A stretch of DNA of 64,000 bases. Origin: Amylibacter sp. SFDW26 (GTDB lineage: Bacteria; Pseudomonadota; Alphaproteobacteria; Rhodobacterales; Rhodobacteraceae). Location: contig NZ_WEIC01000005.1 in NCBI RefSeq assembly GCF_009184395.1, positions 224,178-288,177 on the forward strand, written 5' to 3'. A program made the translations under genes and the position numbers. The notes below the pieces were generated by a model. The model ran no database searches. It saw only the letters and a program-made list of their open reading frames with translations, and was not told the origin of the DNA. Shown one piece after another: positions 19,126 through 28,784 of the stretch. The stretch's first letter is position 1; every line of letters starts with the position of its first letter.

Positions 19126-19824
19126 ATGATGAGTTTACGTCTAAAAGCCCTTTCCGTTCATTTCTTCACCGCAACAGGTGCAGTCTTTGCCATGCTTGCA
19201 ATGTTAGCTGCTGTTGAAGCGGAATGGAGCCTGATGTTCCTATGGTTAGTCGTCGCTTTTGTCGTCGATGGTATCGATGGCCCTTTAGCTCGCCGTTACG
19301 ATGTCAAAACAAACGCTCCAGAATATGACGGTGTCTTAATGGATTTGATCATCGACTATCTGACTTATGTTTTTATCCCAGCATTTGCCCTGTTTAAAAG
19401 CGGCTTGTTGAATGGTTGGACAGGTTGGGTTTGTATCATCATAATCACATTTACAGCAGTGGTATATTTTGCAGATTCTCGAATGAAAACAAAGGATAAC
19501 AGTTTTTCAGGCTATCCAGGATGTTGGAATATGTTCATCCTTGTAATGTTCGCAACAACACCAAGTTGGCAAATCATTACAATCCTAACAATCATGATTG
19601 CAGCCGCACAATTTGCACCGTTAAAATTTATCCATCCAGTGCGTACAGAACGCTGGCGCAATATCAACCTTCCCATCGCTATTTTATGGACAGCTCTAAG
19701 TGGTTACGCTGCTTGGGTTGATTTCAATATTGGCGTACCCACAATCACAGCATTATCAATCACAAGCCTATACTTGATGTTCGTTGGTATTGTGCAACAG
19801 ATGATCCCAGAAAAATCTGTGTAA
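19126..19824 (+). CDS. pcs: Phosphatidylcholine synthase (CDP-alcohol phosphatidyltransferase)
   Basis: Integral membrane enzyme expected to condense CDP-diacylglycerol with choline. The 232-residue protein has about seven hydrophobic segments. It carries the family motif D-G-I-D-G-P-L-A-R ... Y-D-G-V-L-M-D-L-I-I-D, here with the longer spacer typical of Pcs (VKTNAPEYDG). IIDYLTYVFIPAFALFKSG also matches Pcs proteins. The start at 19126 (or the next ATG, 19129) is preferred over the TTG at 19114. It ends one base before the convergent hypothetical gene. Confidence 0.87.
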   Translation: MMSLRLKALSVHFFTATGAVFAMLAMLAAVEAEWSLMFLWLVVAFVVDGIDGPLARRYDVKTNAPEYDGVLMDLIIDYLTYVFIPAFALFKSGLLNGWTGWVCIIIITFTAVVYFADSRMKTKDNSFSGYPGCWNMFILVMFATTPSWQIITILTIMIAAAQFAPLKFIHPVRTERWRNINLPIAILWTALSGYAAWVDFNIGVPTITALSITSLYLMFVGIVQQMIPEKSV

Positions 19825-20250
19825 TTAAGCGCCAATATAGGCCGTGATGTTAGCCGTTAAACAGTTACTAACTTCACTGCTCTGATCCTCTACAGTTACG
19901 ACAACATATTGTGCTCCAACTGCTTCACTAATCGCAGCTAAATCATACATACTCTCGATTTGTTCTTTGCTTGCGGTTGTTCCGTAACTCAAAGTTAGAA
20001 ATTTCCCACTAAGATCCCCCCGATCTCCAAACTCACGTTTGTAATACCGCGGTCCACATTGTAACACAGGTTCCAACTCTTGTAGGGCATCAGGAATAAC
20101 CAAACTTACCCAATAGGAATCTTCTTTGATATAAGGACTGTTGTAAAATTGAATAATTAACCAAATAACAAAGACCATACTTAAGCAAAAAATACCAAAT
20201 TGGCTTTTCATAATACGGTCTAAAGCCTCAAACGGAGCCATAATTTTCAT
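19825..20250 (-). CDS. Hypothetical membrane-anchored protein
   Basis: I do not recognise this 141-residue protein. It has one hydrophobic segment at ~18-35 (FGIFCLSMVFVIWLIIQFY) after a short basic N-terminus, then a ~100-residue probable periplasmic domain with two cysteines (VLQCGP and SNCLTAN) that could form a disulfide. The start overlaps the ogt stop by 4 bp (ATGA), so it is co-transcribed with ogt. The 3' end abuts the pcs stop codon with no space for a separate terminator. Confidence 0.75.
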   Translation of the reverse strand: MKIMAPFEALDRIMKSQFGIFCLSMVFVIWLIIQFYNSPYIKEDSYWVSLVIPDALQELEPVLQCGPRYYKREFGDRGDLSGKFLTLSYGTTASKEQIESMYDLAAISEAVGAQYVVVTVEDQSSEVSNCLTANITAYIGA

Positions 20251-20732
20251 ATCAAAAGTCCCGCAGCTTTTTCGTGTTTAAGCAGCCATACTTTATCCTC
20301 GATGCCACCTTCAGCAGAAAACCCACCCAGATTATTTGCACCCAAAATACGATGACATGGTATAATAATAGGAATGGGGTTATTCCCACATGCTTGGCCA
20401 ACGGGTTGTGCAGCAGCGCCCAGCTTTTTCGCTACGTCACCATAGGTCAATGTTTCACCCAAAGGTATTGATTGCATAATCCGCCAAACGTCTTGCTGAA
20501 ACCCATTCCCTTTCGGAGAAATCGGTAGATCAAATTCAGTCAAATCACCTATAAAGTAAGTCTTTAACTGCTCGACTGCCGCATCTAAAACATCACTTTG
20601 GCCATAATCTTGATCATCGTCATCATCATCGCTTTGCACAAGCTGAAGCCCCCACCGCAAACGTGTGATTTTTCCACCTTCTTCAATGAGGCGGATCTTA
20701 CCTAATGGAGATTCAAAAGATTTACAGTTCAT
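20247..20732 (-). CDS. ogt: Methylated-DNA-[protein]-cysteine S-methyltransferase
   Basis: Suicide repair protein that transfers the alkyl group from O6-alkylguanine to its own cysteine. The 161-residue protein contains the active-site signature IIIPCHRIL with nucleophile C126, the helix-turn-helix segment (YGDVAKKLGAAAQPVGQACGNNP, in parts) and the Asn hinge. There is no Ada regulatory domain. A run of six Asp at residues 35-40 in the N-terminal domain is unusual. It heads a two-gene unit with the overlapping membrane protein. Confidence 0.92.
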   Translation of the reverse strand: MNCKSFESPLGKIRLIEEGGKITRLRWGLQLVQSDDDDDDQDYGQSDVLDAAVEQLKTYFIGDLTEFDLPISPKGNGFQQDVWRIMQSIPLGETLTYGDVAKKLGAAAQPVGQACGNNPIPIIIPCHRILGANNLGGFSAEGGIEDKVWLLKHEKAAGLLI

Positions 20733-20798
20733 GCAAAAGAGTTTTGCCTACGCATGGTCATTTATCAAGAGTATCACGCACAATTGTGAACATGTTTA

Positions 20799-20823
20799 AT
20801 GGGCCGCAAGTCAGACGGCCCAT
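20799..20823 (-). terminator. Hairpin downstream of ileS
   Basis: ATGGGCCG and CGGCCCAT form a perfect 8-bp stem around a 9-nt loop, 12 bp past the ileS stop. The minus-strand tail (TTAAAC) is only weakly T-rich, so it is a likely but not ideal terminator. Confidence 0.6.
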
Positions 20824-20834
20824 ATTATGACATC

Positions 20835-23756
20835 TTAACCAAGAGCCCCTGAACACCGCTTACATGTTCCAGCATGTGAATGCTGGCCAACATCAGGCAG
20901 GATTTTCCAGCAACGGCCACATTTTTTGCCCACAGCTTTAGCAAAAACAACGGCAACACCGTCCACATCCTCAAGCGCGAACGCGCCTTCTGGCGCTGCA
21001 TCGCCAGAGACCTCAATGGTCGATGTGATGCAGGCATCGGCAAAATCGATCGAGTTCAGAATATCTCGGACATATTCATCTGCCACATAAACTACAGGAG
21101 CTGCTTCTAGAGATGCACCGATATTTTTCTCACGGCGTTCAATCTCAATCGCACCAGTCACAACACGGCGCACATCACGGATTCTCGCCCATTTTGCAGC
21201 CAGTTCAGCATTCAACCAATCAGATGGTGTTTCTGGGAAGTCTTCCAAGTGAACAGACGCTTCATCGCCTTCATTGCGTTCCAGCCAAACATCTTCCATC
21301 GTAAACGCCAACATTGGCGCCAACCAAGTTGTCAGACGTGTAAACAACAAATCCAAAACAGTACGTGAAGCCCGGCGTGTAATGCTATTATCACCATCAC
21401 AATAAAGCGCATCTTTGCGGATATCGAAATATACAGACGACAAGTCTATCGTACAGAATTGGAACAACTGTTGGAATACAGATTGGAAGTTGTAGGCAGC
21501 GTAACCTTCACGCACAGCCACATCCAATTCAGCCATACGGTGTAACACCCATTGCTCTAGCTCTGGCATATCTTTAGCTTCAACACGTTCTGCATCCGTG
21601 AATCCATTCAGGTTCCCCAACATAAAACGCATTGTGTTACGCAATCGGCGGTAACTATCCGCCACGCCTTTCAAAATTTCAGGACCAATACGTAGATCAG
21701 CCGTATAATCAGCCTGAGCCACCCAGAGACGCAAAATATCTGCACCATATTGCTTGATCACCTGTTCTGGCGCAATCGTATTACCCACAGATTTGGACAT
21801 CTTCATGCCCTTTTCATCCAAGGTAAAGCCATGCGTCAACACGCCTTTATACGGCGCACGCCCATTCGTACCACATGATTGCAACATAGATGAATGGAAC
21901 CACCCACGGTGTTGATCAGTTCCTTCCAGATACAGATCAGCAATGCCATTTTCAGCACCATCTTCACGGTCACGCATCACAAATGCATGTGTAGAGCCTG
22001 AATCAAACCAAACGTCCAATACATCGTACACTTGATCCCACTCATCCGGGTTATAATCATTGCCCAAGAAGCGCTCTTTAGAACCTTCTTCAAACCAGCA
22101 ATCCGCACTTTCAGCTTCAAATGCTTCGACAATCCGCGCATTCACAGCATCATCGCGCAGGATGTAATCCTCATCTGTCGGCAAAGCACCTTTCTTGGTA
22201 AAGCATGTCAGTGGCACACCCCACGCACGTTGGCGCGACATCACCCAATCAGGGCGTGCTTCAATCATGGAATACAAACGGTTACGGCCCGTTTGCGGTG
22301 TCCATTTCACGTTATCAATTTCAGTCAGTGCACGTTCACGGATGGTTTTACCATGCTCGTTATTGCCACCAATTTCTTTATCAATCGCGGTAAACCACTG
22401 CGGTGTATTACGATAAATGATCGGAGCCTTTGAACGCCATGAATGCGGATAGCTGTGTTTAATTTTACCGCGCGCCAGCAAACCACCGACTTCTACAAGC
22501 TTATCAATAATTGTTTTATTCGCATCACCCTCACCGCCTTTGCGGTTCAAGATGTATTTCCCACCAAAGAACGGCAAATCAGCGCGGAAGCCACCATCAT
22601 CCATCACGTTATAAGTAATGACTTGCTCTAACATCCCAAGATCACGGTACAATTCAAATTCTTCCATACCATGGCTAGGTGCACAGTGAACGAACCCCGT
22701 ACCTTCTGTATCGGTTACAAACTCAGCCGCACGGAAATCACGGATATCATCCCATTCGCCATTCCCCCCTTCGGCACCTGCCAAAGGATGCAATAAGCCC
22801 AAACCTTTCAGGTCAGACGCTGGTACATCACGCACGCGACGATATTGCCCCTCTTCCAAACGTGCTTTGGTCATCACATCAGACGCAAGGTTATCTGCCA
22901 ATACGAAACGGTCACCGACATTCGCCCAAGATTCCTCTGGCGTACCTGTAACCTCGTAAAGCCCATAAGAAATACCTTCGCCATAAACCACAGCTTTGTT
23001 TGATGGCATTGTCCATGGTGTCGTCGTCCAGATTACAACGAACGCGTCTTTCAAGTCCGCGGCCGTATCTGGTGATGCATCCGAAGGAACAACTTTAAAC
23101 TTCACCCAAACCGTAAAGCTTTCTTTGTCGTGATATTCCACCTCAGCCTCAGCCAAAGCTGTCTTTTCAACAGGCGACCACATCACAGGCTTAGACCCTT
23201 GATACAATGCGCCGTTTGTCACAAACTTCATAAACTCATCTGCGATCACAGCTTCCGCGTGGTAGTTCATCGTTAGATACGGATTATCCCACTTACCCGT
23301 GATGCCTAAACGTTTGAATTCATCACGTTGGATATCGATCCAACCTTCCGCAAATTTGCGACATTCTTGTCGCAACTCCACAACAGGAACGTCATCTTTG
23401 TTACGGCCTTTCTTGCGGTATTGTTCTTCGATCTTCCACTCAATCGGCAACCCATGACAATCCCAACCAGGAACATAACGGCTGTCTTTGCCCATCATCT
23501 GTTGCGAACGCACAATAAAATCCTTCAGGATTTTGTTCAGCGCATGTCCAATATGCAGATGTCCGTTCGCATACGGAGGGCCATCATGCAGCACAAAGCT
23601 TTCGCGACCTGTCTTTTCACGCAAGCGGTCATAAATGCCAATTTTTTCCCAACGCTCCAACCAGTTTGGTTCACGGTTTGGCAGACCTGCCCGCATAGGG
23701 AAGTCAGTTACAGGCAGGTTCAATGTATCTTTATACTCAGGCGTGTCAGCGCACAT
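20835..23756 (-). CDS. ileS: Isoleucyl-tRNA synthetase
   Basis: Class I aminoacyl-tRNA synthetase of 973 residues. The HIGH motif is HLHIGH at 66-71, the KMSKS motif occurs near residue 650 (GMKMSKSVGN), and a large CP1 editing domain lies between them (WTTTPWTMP, GTGFVHCAPSHG). The C-terminal zinc site has four cysteines (KCGRCW ... CKRC). Everything expected is intact. The 250-bp upstream region contains a strong bulged hairpin at 23825-23854. Confidence 0.97.
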   Translation of the reverse strand: MCADTPEYKDTLNLPVTDFPMRAGLPNREPNWLERWEKIGIYDRLREKTGRESFVLHDGPPYANGHLHIGHALNKILKDFIVRSQQMMGKDSRYVPGWDCHGLPIEWKIEEQYRKKGRNKDDVPVVELRQECRKFAEGWIDIQRDEFKRLGITGKWDNPYLTMNYHAEAVIADEFMKFVTNGALYQGSKPVMWSPVEKTALAEAEVEYHDKESFTVWVKFKVVPSDASPDTAADLKDAFVVIWTTTPWTMPSNKAVVYGEGISYGLYEVTGTPEESWANVGDRFVLADNLASDVMTKARLEEGQYRRVRDVPASDLKGLGLLHPLAGAEGGNGEWDDIRDFRAAEFVTDTEGTGFVHCAPSHGMEEFELYRDLGMLEQVITYNVMDDGGFRADLPFFGGKYILNRKGGEGDANKTIIDKLVEVGGLLARGKIKHSYPHSWRSKAPIIYRNTPQWFTAIDKEIGGNNEHGKTIRERALTEIDNVKWTPQTGRNRLYSMIEARPDWVMSRQRAWGVPLTCFTKKGALPTDEDYILRDDAVNARIVEAFEAESADCWFEEGSKERFLGNDYNPDEWDQVYDVLDVWFDSGSTHAFVMRDREDGAENGIADLYLEGTDQHRGWFHSSMLQSCGTNGRAPYKGVLTHGFTLDEKGMKMSKSVGNTIAPEQVIKQYGADILRLWVAQADYTADLRIGPEILKGVADSYRRLRNTMRFMLGNLNGFTDAERVEAKDMPELEQWVLHRMAELDVAVREGYAAYNFQSVFQQLFQFCTIDLSSVYFDIRKDALYCDGDNSITRRASRTVLDLLFTRLTTWLAPMLAFTMEDVWLERNEGDEASVHLEDFPETPSDWLNAELAAKWARIRDVRRVVTGAIEIERREKNIGASLEAAPVVYVADEYVRDILNSIDFADACITSTIEVSGDAAPEGAFALEDVDGVAVVFAKAVGKKCGRCWKILPDVGQHSHAGTCKRCSGALG

Positions 23757-23824
23757 ATTCTTTTCCAGTTTTGGTAAATTCTGTTGGCAGGTTTGGATCG
23801 GCGTGGACTGTCCATACGCCTTTT

Positions 23825-23854
23825 CCCGGTCGCTTTTAGGTTTAAAGCGCCGGG
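23825..23854 (-). promoter_or_regulatory. Bulged hairpin in the ileS upstream region
   Basis: CCCGG-T-CGCTTT pairs with AAAGCGCCGGG across a short loop, with a one-base bulge. It lies ~70 bp upstream of the ileS start codon on the minus strand and has no following T run in either direction. It could be a 5'-leader element; no known riboswitch or T-box pattern was recognised. Confidence 0.35.
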
Positions 23855-24008
23855 CCAGTAATTCGTATGATAATGTTCAATACGTAAGCCATAAGCGGCT
23901 TATAGGTTGGTATCGCAGCCGCGTCCACCCCAGCGCGTGCGACCAAACGCATGGTTTTATGGTTTTTATAGCCATATTAGGCTGAAATCATGCGTTCAAG
24001 GATTTAAG

Positions 24009-25187
24009 ATGAAGATTGCAATAACAGGATGCGGTATCGGCGGATTGGCCATTGCCAATTTACTGGCTGATACAGACCACGAAATCACCCTATACGATCA
24101 ATTCGACACCCCTGCACCCGTCGGTTCTGGTCTGGTCATTCAGCCCGTAGGTTTGCGCGTTCTTGAGAAAATGGGGGCGGCAGAAGATGCCCTTGCTTAT
24201 GGTGCTGCTGGTTATCAGATGCTGGGGCATGAATCACATACTGGCCGCAAAGTTCTTGATGTCTCTTATGGTCCAAACGGTGGCAACAGTTTCGGTCTGG
24301 GTATCCACCGCGCAAGTTTATTCGAAGCCTTATTAAATGCTTCACAACGCAAAGGTGTTAGCATAACCACGGCAAGCCGTGTGACTGGCACAACCTTACT
24401 AAATAGAAAACACACACTTGACTTAACAGGTAAAACAGCAGGTCCTTTTGATCTGGTTATAGATGCATCAGGCGCAAAATCGCCCCTTAGCCCAATGACA
24501 GCAAAACCACTTCCCTACGGCGCCATATGGGGAACTGTAGATTGGCCTGAAACTACATCGCTGAGTTATTCTCGCCTACAACAACGCTACCGCCGCGCAA
24601 GCAACATGATTGGCATATTACCAATTGGCACATTACCGAATGATAACTCACCAAAAGCTGCATTATTTTGGTCAATGCCTCGTAACGATTTCACTTTATG
24701 GGAAAATACACCGATAGATGAGTGGCGCAAAGGAGCTATCGGCCTATGGTCTGAGCTGGCTCCTTTTGTTGAACAAATCCAATCTCATTCCCAAATGACA
24801 CACGCCCGCTATTCACATGGCACGTTACGCAAACCATATTCTCAAGGATTGGTACACATTGGTGATGCGGCGCATCGCGCAAGCCCTCAATTGGGCCAAG
24901 GAGCCAATATGGCATTGTTAGATGCTTATGCCTTAGCTCATTGTCTTAAACACTATGCATTGGAGCAAGCATTAGCAGAATATCATAAATCTCGCAAAAG
25001 GCATGTTAAAATATACCAAGCCATGAGTTGGATGTTTACTCCCATGTACCAATCAGACAGCCGCATCCTACCGATCCTACGCGATTGGCTATTAGCACCA
25101 TCCAGTACGGTTCCACCTGCTCCTAAAATTCTTACAAGTCTTGTCAAAGGTACAATGGTTTCCCCGCATCGTGGCATCGATATTTAG
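24009..25187 (+). CDS. FAD-dependent monooxygenase (PHBH-type)
   Basis: A 392-residue class A flavoprotein monooxygenase. The N-terminal GxGxxG nucleotide-binding motif is GCGIGG, the DG-type strand lies near 'DLVIDASGAKSPL', and the second FAD motif is HIGDAAHRASPQLGQGANMALLDA (in parts, ~residue 285-308). The protein carries Trp/Tyr-rich C-terminal helices, and its substrate is not predictable. The start at 24009 is chosen because MKIAITGCGIGG is the canonical opening; the upstream extension to 23907 lacks fold support. Its stop overlaps the 3' end of the convergent nsrR-like gene by 4 bp. Confidence 0.87.
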   Translation: MKIAITGCGIGGLAIANLLADTDHEITLYDQFDTPAPVGSGLVIQPVGLRVLEKMGAAEDALAYGAAGYQMLGHESHTGRKVLDVSYGPNGGNSFGLGIHRASLFEALLNASQRKGVSITTASRVTGTTLLNRKHTLDLTGKTAGPFDLVIDASGAKSPLSPMTAKPLPYGAIWGTVDWPETTSLSYSRLQQRYRRASNMIGILPIGTLPNDNSPKAALFWSMPRNDFTLWENTPIDEWRKGAIGLWSELAPFVEQIQSHSQMTHARYSHGTLRKPYSQGLVHIGDAAHRASPQLGQGANMALLDAYALAHCLKHYALEQALAEYHKSRKRHVKIYQAMSWMFTPMYQSDSRILPILRDWLLAPSSTVPPAPKILTSLVKGTMVSPHRGIDI

Positions 25188-25624
25188 CTGCAATTGGGTT
25201 CCAGTAATTCACGCAACAACGATCGCTCTTTAACAACAGTCTCCAAAGTGTACTTATCTAAAACTGCAAAGAACGCCTTTTGCGCTTCATATAATGGCCC
25301 CCGTAACCCGCATTGTTCAAAAACGCGGCAGTCACATCCAGCAGTATTAAAACATTCGGCAACAGGCACATCACCAGACAAATGGCGCACAACTGCACCG
25401 ATGGAAATCAACTTAGGATCTTGTGCCAACGTCAATCCACCTGCACGCCCACGTCCAGACGATACAAACCCACCTTTAACAAGCTGAGATGCAACCTTAG
25501 CGACATGATGTTCTGATATGTCAAAAACCTCAGAAATTCTATTAACTGAAACTTTGTCGGGGGACACGGCTACTAGGTGCATAAGCACCCGCAAACCATA
25601 ATCTGTGAACTTACTTAACTGCAT
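25184..25624 (-). CDS. nsrR: Rrf2 family regulator, NsrR type (NO-sensing)
   Basis: A 146-residue winged-helix regulator. The N-terminal HTH (MQLSKFTDYGLRVLMHL, SEHHVAKVASQLVKGGFV, RGRAGGLTLA) is followed by four cysteines C91, C97, C99 and C105; three of these would hold an Fe-S cluster. The C91-x5-C97 and C99-x5-C105 spacing fits NsrR/IscR-like clusters. AFFAVLDKYTLETV near the C-terminus is an NsrR feature. Divergent from a small membrane protein and group III truncated haemoglobin, with an NsrR-like operator between, it probably derepresses NO detoxification. Confidence 0.88.
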   Translation of the reverse strand: MQLSKFTDYGLRVLMHLVAVSPDKVSVNRISEVFDISEHHVAKVASQLVKGGFVSSGRGRAGGLTLAQDPKLISIGAVVRHLSGDVPVAECFNTAGCDCRVFEQCGLRGPLYEAQKAFFAVLDKYTLETVVKERSLLRELLEPNCS

Positions 25625-25636
25625 CTAATTTATTTA

Positions 25637-25668
25637 GCATTTACAATGCGGAATTAAAACCCTATATA
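25637..25668 (+). promoter_or_regulatory. Promoter with overlapping NsrR-like operator
   Basis: GCATT-TAC-AATGC at 25637-25649 is a perfect inverted repeat resembling the NsrR half-site pair. It overlaps a plausible -35 box TTTACA (25640-25645); TATATA (25663-25668) lies 17 bp further as -10. A regulator bound there would block transcription of the small ORF and haemoglobin gene. Confidence 0.6.
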
Positions 25669-25702
25669 TTCGGTAAATTAAATACGCAATTAAAGGAATC
25701 AT

Positions 25703-25861
25703 ATGATGGAAAAAATTGCAGATGTTATTTTATGGCCAGGAACCTACCTTTGTATAAAATATGGTGTTGATCCAAAATCAGACATGGGGTTGATGCGATC
25801 ATTCTTTAACTTCCTAATTTGGCTTCCAATAGGATTGTTAGTGGCGGTTGCTTTTGCCTAA
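25703..25861 (+). CDS. Small membrane protein (52 residues) in the NsrR/haemoglobin operon
   Basis: A short gene with TAAAGGA at ideal distance before ATG 25703 and a TAA at 25859-25861. The 52-residue product starts MMEKIADVILWPG, has a polar centre (GVDPKSDMG) and ends in a hydrophobic helix (FFNFLIWLPIGLLVAVAFA). It is the first gene after the NsrR-like operator, and its end overlaps the start of the haemoglobin gene. This points to co-expression and a role in NO or haem handling at the membrane, which is inference. Confidence 0.72.
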   Translation: MMEKIADVILWPGTYLCIKYGVDPKSDMGLMRSFFNFLIWLPIGLLVAVAFA

Positions 25862-26276
25862 TACTTTACCACCAAGGTTTGATGTATCACGGGCAGATAT
25901 CGAAAATGTTGTCGCATTCTTTTATGATCACGTGCGCAAACATCCTACCTTAGGTCCAATTTTCGCCAAAAGCATACCAAAGCAAGCCGTAGCTTGGCCT
26001 GAACATGAGGCTAAGATTGCACGGTTCTGGGCAAATGCAATCTTGCATGAAAAAGAATACGATGGAAATCCAATGGCCATGCACATGGCCACGCCGCACG
26101 TGCATGAAGAGCACTTCCCAATTTGGTTAGATCTTTTTGAATTCAGCCTTCGCGAAACCTTGGAACCATATCAAGCAGATAGTTTTAATGCTTTTGCACG
26201 TCGTATAGGGCGGGGATTGCAAATGGGATTAACCTACCGTGACACCCCAAGTGATCAACCGCCAAAATTACGTTAA
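25854..26276 (+). CDS. Group III truncated haemoglobin
   Basis: A 140-residue 2-on-2 globin of the group III (TrHbP) class. The probable proximal histidine is in EEHFPIWLDLF, where the Trp of the G helix also fits the class. PEHEAKIARFWANAILHEKEYDG (in parts) is the characteristic E-F region. There is no ATG start: TTG at 25854 (GGCGG six bases upstream) or TTG at 25848 are the options, because an in-frame TAG lies at 25839. Translation is coupled to the small ORF. The NsrR context suggests NO detoxification or redox chemistry. Confidence 0.9.
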   Translation: MPNTLPPRFDVSRADIENVVAFFYDHVRKHPTLGPIFAKSIPKQAVAWPEHEAKIARFWANAILHEKEYDGNPMAMHMATPHVHEEHFPIWLDLFEFSLRETLEPYQADSFNAFARRIGRGLQMGLTYRDTPSDQPPKLR

Positions 26277-27271
26277 GAGCTACGGCTCGCAAACCCAATC
26301 AAAGCATTCTTCATCATTGCTGCAACTGACGGACGTTTTACATTTTTAAATGTCATTGGCCTACATACATCCATCGCAGCAACTCCCACACGCGCGGTTA
26401 AGGCACCGTTGATGACCCCCTCACCGAAACGACGCGACAGTTTCGATAGGACACTGCCACCTGCAATAGAACTGATCATATCGTCCCCAATTGCAACAGC
26501 ACCTGTGGCCACCAGATGCCCAGCAACAGTTTTCATCAAACGCCATGATCCAAATGTGCCAGAGCGCCCGCCATATATCTCAGCAATATGCCGGATCATA
26601 CGCACATTAGCAGTCAAAGCCACAACGACATCGGCCAAGGCCAATGGGATAATAGCGGTTGCAGTTGCCACTTGCCTACTAGCGGCTTCAATCTCTTTCA
26701 TCGCAATCGCATCTAACGGCTCTATAACAGTAGTTTCCACCAATGCCATATACGCGTCTGGATCGAGCACATCGCTTGAACGATCTGCCAAATTTGTAAA
26801 TGCCCAACGTAAATCTCGACGTCCCTTATAAAGTTGTTTTAAACGATCAGAAAAGCCACGTGCCTGTTTTAAATCAGAAACTTCCAATGAAGCAGCACGC
26901 AATCCATCCATGCGCTTTAACCGTGCAAAAGCTGCCAATTCTCGGAATGCGAACATCAACAGGCACAGCACAACAAATCCAATCAAGACAAAAGCTGCAC
27001 GTCCCACCCAAATGTTACGCATCATCAAATCCGTCACAAAGTCCCAAAATGCGACAGATACCACGAAGCCCAATAAAGTAATTACAGACCACAAAAACAG
27101 ACGCGTAATCCGTGATGGTTTTCGCGCCGCCAAACGTGCGACCGCCTCCATTGCCGCAGGAGGTGCTGCAACTATATCTAGCTCTGGAACAGGTGGCGCA
27201 TCCGCTGGGCTCAGTTTCTTTTTTTTCTCTTTTTTAGGTTCCAGATCAATCACAACAGGTTTCTGCTTCAT
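26273..27271 (-). CDS. ycjF: YcjF-like DUF697/TIGR01620 membrane protein
   Basis: A 332-residue inner-membrane protein, partner of the YcjX P-loop protein. A basic, Pro-rich cytoplasmic N-terminus with KKEKKKKL (~1-60) is followed by two transmembrane helices (~55-80 and ~90-112) and a C-terminal helical domain with SRQVATATAIIPLALADVV and IYGGRSGTFGSWRLM (in parts). Its start overlaps the YcjX stop by 4 bp. In enterobacteria the pair belongs to stress responses; no heat-shock promoter was identified here. Confidence 0.85.
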   Translation of the reverse strand: MKQKPVVIDLEPKKEKKKKLSPADAPPVPELDIVAAPPAAMEAVARLAARKPSRITRLFLWSVITLLGFVVSVAFWDFVTDLMMRNIWVGRAAFVLIGFVVLCLLMFAFRELAAFARLKRMDGLRAASLEVSDLKQARGFSDRLKQLYKGRRDLRWAFTNLADRSSDVLDPDAYMALVETTVIEPLDAIAMKEIEAASRQVATATAIIPLALADVVVALTANVRMIRHIAEIYGGRSGTFGSWRLMKTVAGHLVATGAVAIGDDMISSIAGGSVLSKLSRRFGEGVINGALTARVGVAAMDVCRPMTFKNVKRPSVAAMMKNALIGFASRSS

Positions 27272-28686
27272 GACAGTTTATCCCCCAATAAAAATTCTGC
27301 CGCTCTATCCAAGCGAATATGAGGTGGGCCATCTCCTTGTTTTAGAGATATTTTTGCGGGTAAAAAGTTCATCACAGCATAATCTGCATCAAGCCACTCG
27401 GTTGCCCCAGATTGTGCAACATTCAAAATATTTACAGGGTTCTCAGGTAAATGACCTGCATACATTGCAGCTTGTTTCCCAGTCTCAAGCAGAGTTCCAC
27501 GCACACATTCCAAAGCTGTCCCATAATGGTCATGTGTTTCTTCCACCGTTGTTCGCAAACTAGCGAGCGCAATACTATCCGTTTGAGCACCTGAAAAATC
27601 GGCGCGATCTTTCGCATCTCGCACCAAAGCTTGCATCAAAGCAGCCAACTGCGGATGCTGGCTGTGGTGCAAGTGATCTGCCTTGGTTGCAGCAAACAAA
27701 ATTTTCTCGACACGGCGTTTGCCTAAAATAGACGCTAACCATGATTTACGACCAGGCTTAAACGCCTGCAAAACCTCCACCAAAGCTCCGTGCAAATCTC
27801 CAACAGCTTGTGGACCGTGATGCACAGCTCCCAGCGCATCGACCAAAACAATTTGTCGATCAATACGCGAAAAATGGTCCTTGAAAAACGGTTTAACAAC
27901 CTTAGTCTTATACGCCTCATACCGCCGTTGAAATTCACGATAAAGCGTACCACGCTTTGCTGCTGTCTTTGGTAATGGACAAAATGTCAAAACAGGTGAG
28001 CCCTCTAAATCTCCTGGCATTAAAAAACGTCCTGGTGCACAGCCAGAAAAACCCGTTTCACGGCTAACAGCCAAATATTCGGTAAAACTTTTTGCCAACC
28101 ATTGTGCAGGTAATTCATCTAACGGCTTCGCAGGGTCAACATTGCTTAACAGTTCAAAGAATGCATCCGATTGTGGCACACGTTTTTCGGCCAATGCCAA
28201 AGCTTTTTTAGACCAATCTTCATAGCTTAAATTCAAAAGTGGTAAATCTAACAACCATTCACCTGGATAATCTACAATATCCAAATGCACTGTGCGCGCG
28301 CCCCGTACACCTGCAATAATCCCGCTGGGCTGCACCCGAAATGACAATCGTAATTGGCTAATGGAACGCGTCGATTGTGGCCAACAGGGCTTTGCACCTG
28401 TCATGGCAGCCAAATGCGCTTCATATTCAAATCTTGGGACAGTGTCGTCTGGCTGCGGTTGCAAAAATGCCGACACAATACGTCCTTGTTGTGCTGCAAT
28501 AAGCTGTGGCATTCGGCCACGATCCATTAAATTAGCAACCAAAGAGGTAATAAAAACCGTTTTACCCGAGCGTGACAGGCCCGTCACACCCAAACGAACG
28601 ACAGGCTCAAACAATGCTTCTGAAACGCCATCTGCTGCCCGCTCTGCATTACGCGCAATACCATCAATTATATTACCAAGCACCAA
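27268..28686 (-). CDS. ycjX: YcjX-like P-loop NTPase
   Basis: A 472-residue protein with Walker A GLSRSGKT at 36-43 and the family landmarks [16 protein letters not shown] (in parts, ~residue 140) and [16 protein letters not shown] Walker B region (VLVDAL, ~280). Members are called DUF463 or YcjX stress proteins with GTPase/ATPase folds. It forms an overlapping two-gene operon with ycjF and is divergent from truA. Confidence 0.88.
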   Translation of the reverse strand: MVLGNIIDGIARNAERAADGVSEALFEPVVRLGVTGLSRSGKTVFITSLVANLMDRGRMPQLIAAQQGRIVSAFLQPQPDDTVPRFEYEAHLAAMTGAKPCWPQSTRSISQLRLSFRVQPSGIIAGVRGARTVHLDIVDYPGEWLLDLPLLNLSYEDWSKKALALAEKRVPQSDAFFELLSNVDPAKPLDELPAQWLAKSFTEYLAVSRETGFSGCAPGRFLMPGDLEGSPVLTFCPLPKTAAKRGTLYREFQRRYEAYKTKVVKPFFKDHFSRIDRQIVLVDALGAVHHGPQAVGDLHGALVEVLQAFKPGRKSWLASILGKRRVEKILFAATKADHLHHSQHPQLAALMQALVRDAKDRADFSGAQTDSIALASLRTTVEETHDHYGTALECVRGTLLETGKQAAMYAGHLPENPVNILNVAQSGATEWLDADYAVMNFLPAKISLKQGDGPPHIRLDRAAEFLLGDKLS

Positions 28687-28784
28687 ATCGCACCTTTTTT
28701 ACCGTTCTTTCAGAGTTAAGCATGAATGATAGATATTTACAGGGGGTCTTGGCAAATTCTCTTTCACACGTTAACGCATCACTT

